In this document: positions 59,346-64,000 of the stretch, in pieces
How the letters are laid out: every line of letters begins with the position of its first letter
How positions within the stretch are numbered: the first letter of the stretch is position 1
Origin: Gyromitra esculenta
Lineage: Eukaryota; Ascomycota; Pezizomycetes; Pezizales; Discinaceae
NCBI GenBank assembly: GCA_038503075.1
Contig: JBCAML010000003.1
Location: forward strand, 124,001 to 188,000
DNA: 64,000 bases
Direction: 5' to 3'
The notes under the pieces: model-generated
Databases searched by the model: none
What the model saw: the letters and a program-made list of their open reading frames with translations, nothing else
What the model was told of the DNA's origin: nothing
Position numbers and translations under genes: made by a program

Positions 59346-61609
59346 ATTAGATACTTTTGTATGGTGTAATTATAGGCGATCCTTGTCTAACACTAATTAT
59401 GCATGATGATAAAACTTTGTTCTTCCACAGTCTATTATTTCCTCCGTTTCATTTCTTTATATGACTTCATAGCGTGGCCCCCAGGATATCTATATTTATG
59501 AGGACGTACGGCTTATTTGGCTCTTTTTTTGCACTTACTTTTGTTTCCATAATGTACATAAAGGACCGACGAGCAGACGTATGGTTTTTTTGCCAAGGGT
59601 TCCGCGTTCTTGGCTCCGCGCGTCTATTCGGTTTATCTCTCTTTAATACGTGCTTTCCATTATGATCCTATAGAAAAGCAACGATTTCGTTGCACCAAGA
59701 AACTCTTATGTATACTACATGTAAGTATATATACGTAGTAGGACCGAAAAAAAATCTATTGATTCCCTAGGCAGCAATTAAGTCTCACAAGAAGCTCACC
59801 ACAAAGCATAAATAACACCAATTTGAAAGCCCAAATAGTATGAGAATGCTATCTGGAATCCGAATAATCGTTGCGTAAGTTCCTGGAAGCTATAGAGTTG
59901 TATTGGTTTGGTCATCTCCCTCATGCAGTTACGTAGATTTATAAGCCATAATTTATTTTTAGGTAGCTCATAGAGCATCGAAGATGAAAATAAAACTCAA
60001 GTGCCAATTTTGCCAGTTGAATATCGGGAGATTGATACGTTTAATGATTGTTCATTGCACTGTATTTTATGTCAAGTCAACTGGAGGTGTAAAAATGCAT
60101 ACATATGTAAATATCTCTTTTATATGTGTATATAGGACGCAAATATGATTCTTTTAAATGTTTTGAGTTGAAAGTGTAACTTTATCCCTAGATACCCCAA
60201 TCAAGGATAAAACAAAAACGTGGGAAGAAAGCTCATCTGCTGCATTGATGTACTGGATGCACCTACCCCACCTCTTTGCTGATAGTGTTGCATCAAATAC
60301 TCTATAGCACATGCATACATGATACAATACTATGCGACCTGGAAGAAAAACGACGCCTAACCCCACCAGACACGAGCTTGGCAACGATAATGGAGAGGAT
60401 CTTCATTTGAAAAGAAAAACTCCCTAGTTGTGGAAAACGTGAGTAGGAAAACGTGAGAGATCGACAAAGGCGGCGGATGGGAAAATCTTAACATTCTGGG
60501 ATCAGCGGCTATTATAGAGGTATGTAGCGCTCGTATCAACTGTCTGAAGCAGATGCGAAAGGGTTCGCTATGCACTGTGCTGCGGGGATTGCCGTTGAAT
60601 TATTTACCAAGACTGTACTACCATAGTTTTATTGATAACTGCGCAGTAATTGGTATCGCAGGTGCATCAATTTCTTGGGATTAGTTGAGCCGGCTAACAG
60701 TATGTGCGACTTGACATATCTTTTGTTGTATATATATGGATAATATTTGGACGAAAGAGCTTATGTTAGGAATATCCAACGCACAAGATATGACATCTAG
60801 ACGTATATACCTAGAAATTATAGCCTTTCTATTCTTTCTTGGGAATATTGTTTGCCTGACATGTCATTAATTGTTAGCCTGAAGGTTGTAGGCTAAGAGC
60901 ATCCTGGCTTTCTTGCATAATCATCTATGAGGGATATTTTCGAATTCACGGAATAATCTCTTTTATCCCTTGCTAGGAGATGCTCAAGTTTACCGGAAAG
61001 GAATTTACCGGCAGGGCGGGAACTAGAGATATCCCTTTCGTTGTGGTGCTTCCCTTGTTTATCTACTACATAACCGCCATGGAAAAAACTAGATGAATTG
61101 TATCGGAAGCGGTACGCACTGGAAAGTTGCAGAAATATTGCATCAGGTAAACGGGATGTCCAAGGAAGTGTTGGTTATTCGGATACAATTAACTGGGGAG
61201 GGGCTCGATATCGATGGACTAGGGTTGCACGAAAGAGGGGTTGGTGGGTTGGTGGGGTCAAGAACGACTAACTGCTCAAGTCGACCGCGCGGTGGAGGGA
61301 AGCACCGGAACCCTGAGGTTAGGACAATGCAGCCTATCAATTAGCGTCCGAATGGGATGCAAGCTAATGATGGACGACCGAGAGATGGTGTCAAGAGCAC
61401 CGGATCGGAGGGTGAAGCTGTGGCCTTGTTTCGTTTGAGTAATTAAACAGCCGACGAATGGTGGAAAAGATTTTTTTCTGATAAACTATAAAGTCCCCTC
61501 TCCGTCATTCATCTTCCTTATCTTCAACGCAATCTCTTCAAACTTCACTCTCATCTCTCATCACTTCTAGCATTCTATCTTTAGTAAATCCAATCAAACC
61601 CAATCCAAG

Positions 61610-63222
61610 ATGACTACTCTTCCCCAGTCCATGAAAGCTCTTCGGTAAGTAATTTCACTTATATAATGTCCTCTGACTCTACTCTCCCTCCCGGCCATAT
61701 CCATACCGTAAGCGTAGCCGTAGACGTGGAGATTACCGGGTTGCTGACGCGGTGGACTAATAGCTATGACAAGCCTCTGTCGTATGCCGTTGTCGAAGTT
61801 CCGCTACCAGTTGTCCGTGACAACGATGTGTTAGTGAGTTTTGCAACAGCTCTGAAGCAAAGGCATTAGTTAACATTATTTCAGATCAAAGTTAAGGCGT
61901 GCGGTGTTTGCGGAACTGTGGGTAGTCTCGATTCGAGGATTATTGGTTGTAAAGAGAGTGAAACCTGATTGAATTGTAGGACTTGCACATCCATGAGGGA
62001 GAGTTTATTGCAAAGGTATTTATTATTCCTCTATTCGATAGCATGTGGGAGCCCCAGATTATAAGAGCCATCAAAACTGGTGGACACCTTTCTGGATAGC
62101 CCACCCCTGCAAACACCTCTGTGGTTATTTGATCACTCGCTGACGTGCTTTCTCCCCCCAGTTCCCACTTATTCCTGGTAGGCCCAACCACAAATTAACC
62201 AATTGCATTTGATCGCTCATCTGATAAAGCCATTAATTGCTGACAAACTATACTTTTAAGGTCACGAGACTGTGGGTGTTGTTGCTGCCATCGGAAAGGA
62301 TGTCAAGGGCTTTGAGGTTGGTGAGCGTGTCTGCGCAGACAACTCTGAGCTCTGTAATGAATGCTTCTACTGCCGCCGCGGGCAGCTCTTGTTGTGTGAG
62401 AAGTTTGAGGCCCATGGAGTAACCAGTAAGCAGCTATCGGCGCAGCCCATGTCAACGTTGGAGCTAACTTGAGTCAAGTGGACGGTGGTTTTGCGGAGTA
62501 CTGTGCCTACCCCGCCGGCAAGGTTTTCAAGATCCACAATCTTTCCGATGTTGATGCTACCCTTCTTGAGCCAGCCTCTTGTGCAGCTCACGGGCTCGAG
62601 AAGATTGCCCCTAAATTTGGTTCTTCCGTTCTTATGTTCGGTGCTGGGCCTACTGGTCTTTGTCTCGCCCAGCTCCTCCGCCATAATGGTGCCTCCCATG
62701 TCGTCGTTGCTGCTCCCGAGGGACTGAAGATGGACTTGGCAAAGAAATTAGACGCTGCCGATGTTTACGTTGAGCTTTCAAGGACCAACCCTGAAGCTCA
62801 GTTTGAACAAATCAAAAAAGACAACCCTTACGGATTTGATATTGTTGTTGAGGTATGTCAAATCAAAAGATATTAATTATAAATGTTTCCACTAAGAAAC
62901 TATCTAGGCTACCGGTTCTGCGAAGATCCTTGAGGATGCCATTCACTACGTTCGCCGAGGTGGTAAGCTAGTTGTTTATGGTGTCTATAGCGACTCTGCC
63001 CGTGTCTCATGGCCTCCAAGCAAAATCTTCGGAGACGAAATCACTATTCTCGGTTCTTTCTCCGAGACTTATATGTTCCCCGCTACTATCGGCTACCTCG
63101 ATAGCGGCAAGGTCAGAGTTGAGGGCATCGTAAATAAAACTTACAAGCTCGAACAATGGGGTGAATGCCTGGAAGCCATGAAGAACAAGACTGCCATCAA
63201 GGCGGCGATTGTCTTCGACTAA
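61610..63222 (+). CDS. D-arabinitol/polyol-type zinc alcohol dehydrogenase (MDR family)
   Basis: Eight exons: 61610-61644, 61764-61833, 61885-61917, 61980-62015, 62162-62177, 62261-62425, 62479-62852, 62908-63222; 347 residues. Catalytic zinc ligands lie in KACGVCGTDLH and PGHETVG; structural zinc in CNECFYC...LLC; the nucleotide site is FGAGPTGLCLAQ. Closest in my memory are fungal NAD(P)-dependent D-arabinitol 2-dehydrogenases (ADNSELCxECFYCRRG, FGDEITILGSFSETY, NKTAIKAAIVFD-like end). These interconvert D-arabinitol and D-ribulose or D-xylulose for carbon storage, stress and NADP balance in the cytosol. The 5' half is cut into very small exons, one of only 16 nt encoding FPLIP. Exact substrate and cofactor preference cannot be told by eye. 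Confidence 0.93.
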
Positions 63223-64000
63223 AGAGGGTGGAAAATTATTGTTCATTTCTAATGTAAATCATGTGTGTGCTTCTGTGATGTCTGAGACTTTTGGAGGACT
63301 TCTTCTTGTGGTGCTGGTATACCCTAGTTTTTGGAAAAACACAAATAAAAACAAATTACAGCTGATGGTCTGTTGGCTAAACCATCAAGCATTTACTGGT
63401 TCAAGTAGGCTACGTCGGGTGGGGTAATATTAGTGGGACTGAACATATGTTGTTTAGCCAATGCGACACGTCCGATTAAACAGCGTCGCCTGTGAAGCTA
63501 ACATTAACCGATAGTTTGTCAATAGAAACATCGGGTTAAGTTATGATTCACCTATACCCTTATCTAATGATTACGGTCTCAGGCTAGAAGAACAGAACCC
63601 ACCCGTAAGAAACAACTATTCTAGGTTTTATTTGCGAAGCTTAACGGTATAGTTTTAAAGCTCTCCATTCCTTTTACGATGTACGGTGATAAATGGTTGC
63701 GGAGTAAAAACTACTGTGACACTGCAGCTGTGGCACTGCAGCTGTACAAACTCACCATTTCTAAAAGGCCTCCCGAAACGAGTTTTTGAAGGAGAGACCT
63801 AGTAAGAAAGTAAAAAGATTTAACAACTAGAAACGAATTGTTGCTAAAGAAAGTTCTTAGAACTTGCTAATGATGCCCTTAACTGTACCTTAGGTGTTTT
63901 AAATCCATATTTATATCCCCCTCGTGATCATACAACTAACTCTCAACTGTCAAAATAATTTTAGATGCTACTGTATATGTGTCTCATCCAATCACCACTC
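63223..64000. other. Intergenic region at window end
   Basis: 3' flank of the dehydrogenase gene. A 12-bp unit CACTGCAGCTGT occurs twice near 63719-63745. No gene is evident up to the window edge. Confidence 0.55.

Larger units (their letters stand above)
58829..61609. other. Intergenic region
   Basis: Begins with a TTTC microsatellite at about 58851-58878 in the likely HUL4 3' UTR. A 139-bp element lies at 59207-59345. The rest is AT-rich with short frames only; 61440-61609 is the likely promoter/leader of the dehydrogenase gene, with a TATAAAG-like stretch near 61485. Confidence 0.55.

Noticed and set aside
1..64000. CRISPR arrays, bacterial operons, rRNA genes
   Set aside because: None seen; the sequence is eukaryotic with spliceosomal introns, and no 5S or large rRNA pattern was found by eye.

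Overview
The window is nuclear DNA from a filamentous ascomycete fungus (Pezizomycotina). The signs are genes broken by many short spliceosomal introns (about 50-100 nt, GT-AG with CTRAY-type branch points), two nuclear tRNA genes (one with an intron), and a typical filamentous-fungal gene set: Ime2/MAK-type kinase, Dicer-like 2, HUL4-type HECT ligase, DNA polymerase iota, D-arabinitol-type dehydrogenase. Gene density is low. Long AT-rich intergenic stretches, several holding small inverted-repeat elements, suggest a repeat-tolerant lineage. A pezizomycete is a guess only; I did not identify the species.

Layout. 1-4.8 kb is intergenic plus a pyrimidine-rich leader; 4.9-7.5 kb is an Ime2-like kinase (+). 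7.5-12.5 kb holds tRNA-Ser(GCT), tRNA-Val(CAC) and two small elements. 12.5-16.5 kb carries a protein of unknown function (-), a 2H phosphoesterase with an RGG tract (-) and cytochrome c (-). 18.4-19.3 kb is a DDRGK1/UFBP1-like membrane protein (+). 21.6-23.9 kb is an MFS sugar transporter (-). 24-28.4 kb has no supportable gene. 28.4-33.6 kb is a complete Dicer-like 2 gene (+). 34.8-35.9 kb is a decayed NmrA-type reductase (-). 36.9-37.9 kb is a membrane RING-CH protein (-). 39.1-41.3 kb is the mitochondrial cpGTPase GEP3 (+). 43.7-45.6 kb is DNA polymerase iota (-). 46.7-48.4 kb is a mitochondrial PDK-type kinase (+). 49.1-51.2 kb has two small proteins of unknown function. 55.1-58.8 kb is HUL4 (+). 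61.6-63.2 kb is a D-arabinitol-type dehydrogenase (+).

There is no gene cluster with a single joint function; the genes are mostly independent housekeeping or regulatory loci. The recurring theme is small non-autonomous inverted-repeat (MITE-like) elements. Three families occur twice here (183 bp; about 140 bp; about 127 bp) and four more elements occur once (83, 298, 434 and about 659 bp). Several sit right beside genes: a 183-bp copy about 0.6 kb upstream of DCL2, a 140-bp copy 0.38 kb downstream of it, and a 128-bp copy ending 6 bp past the DNA polymerase iota stop codon. The most interesting coding features are an acidic insertion with repeated IDPITGE-type units in the DCL2 helicase, the Walker A motif of DCL2 on a 29-nt exon, and a DDRGK1-like protein in a fungus.

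All exon models were assembled by eye from reading frame, splice signals and remembered family resemblance. No alignment or database search was run.
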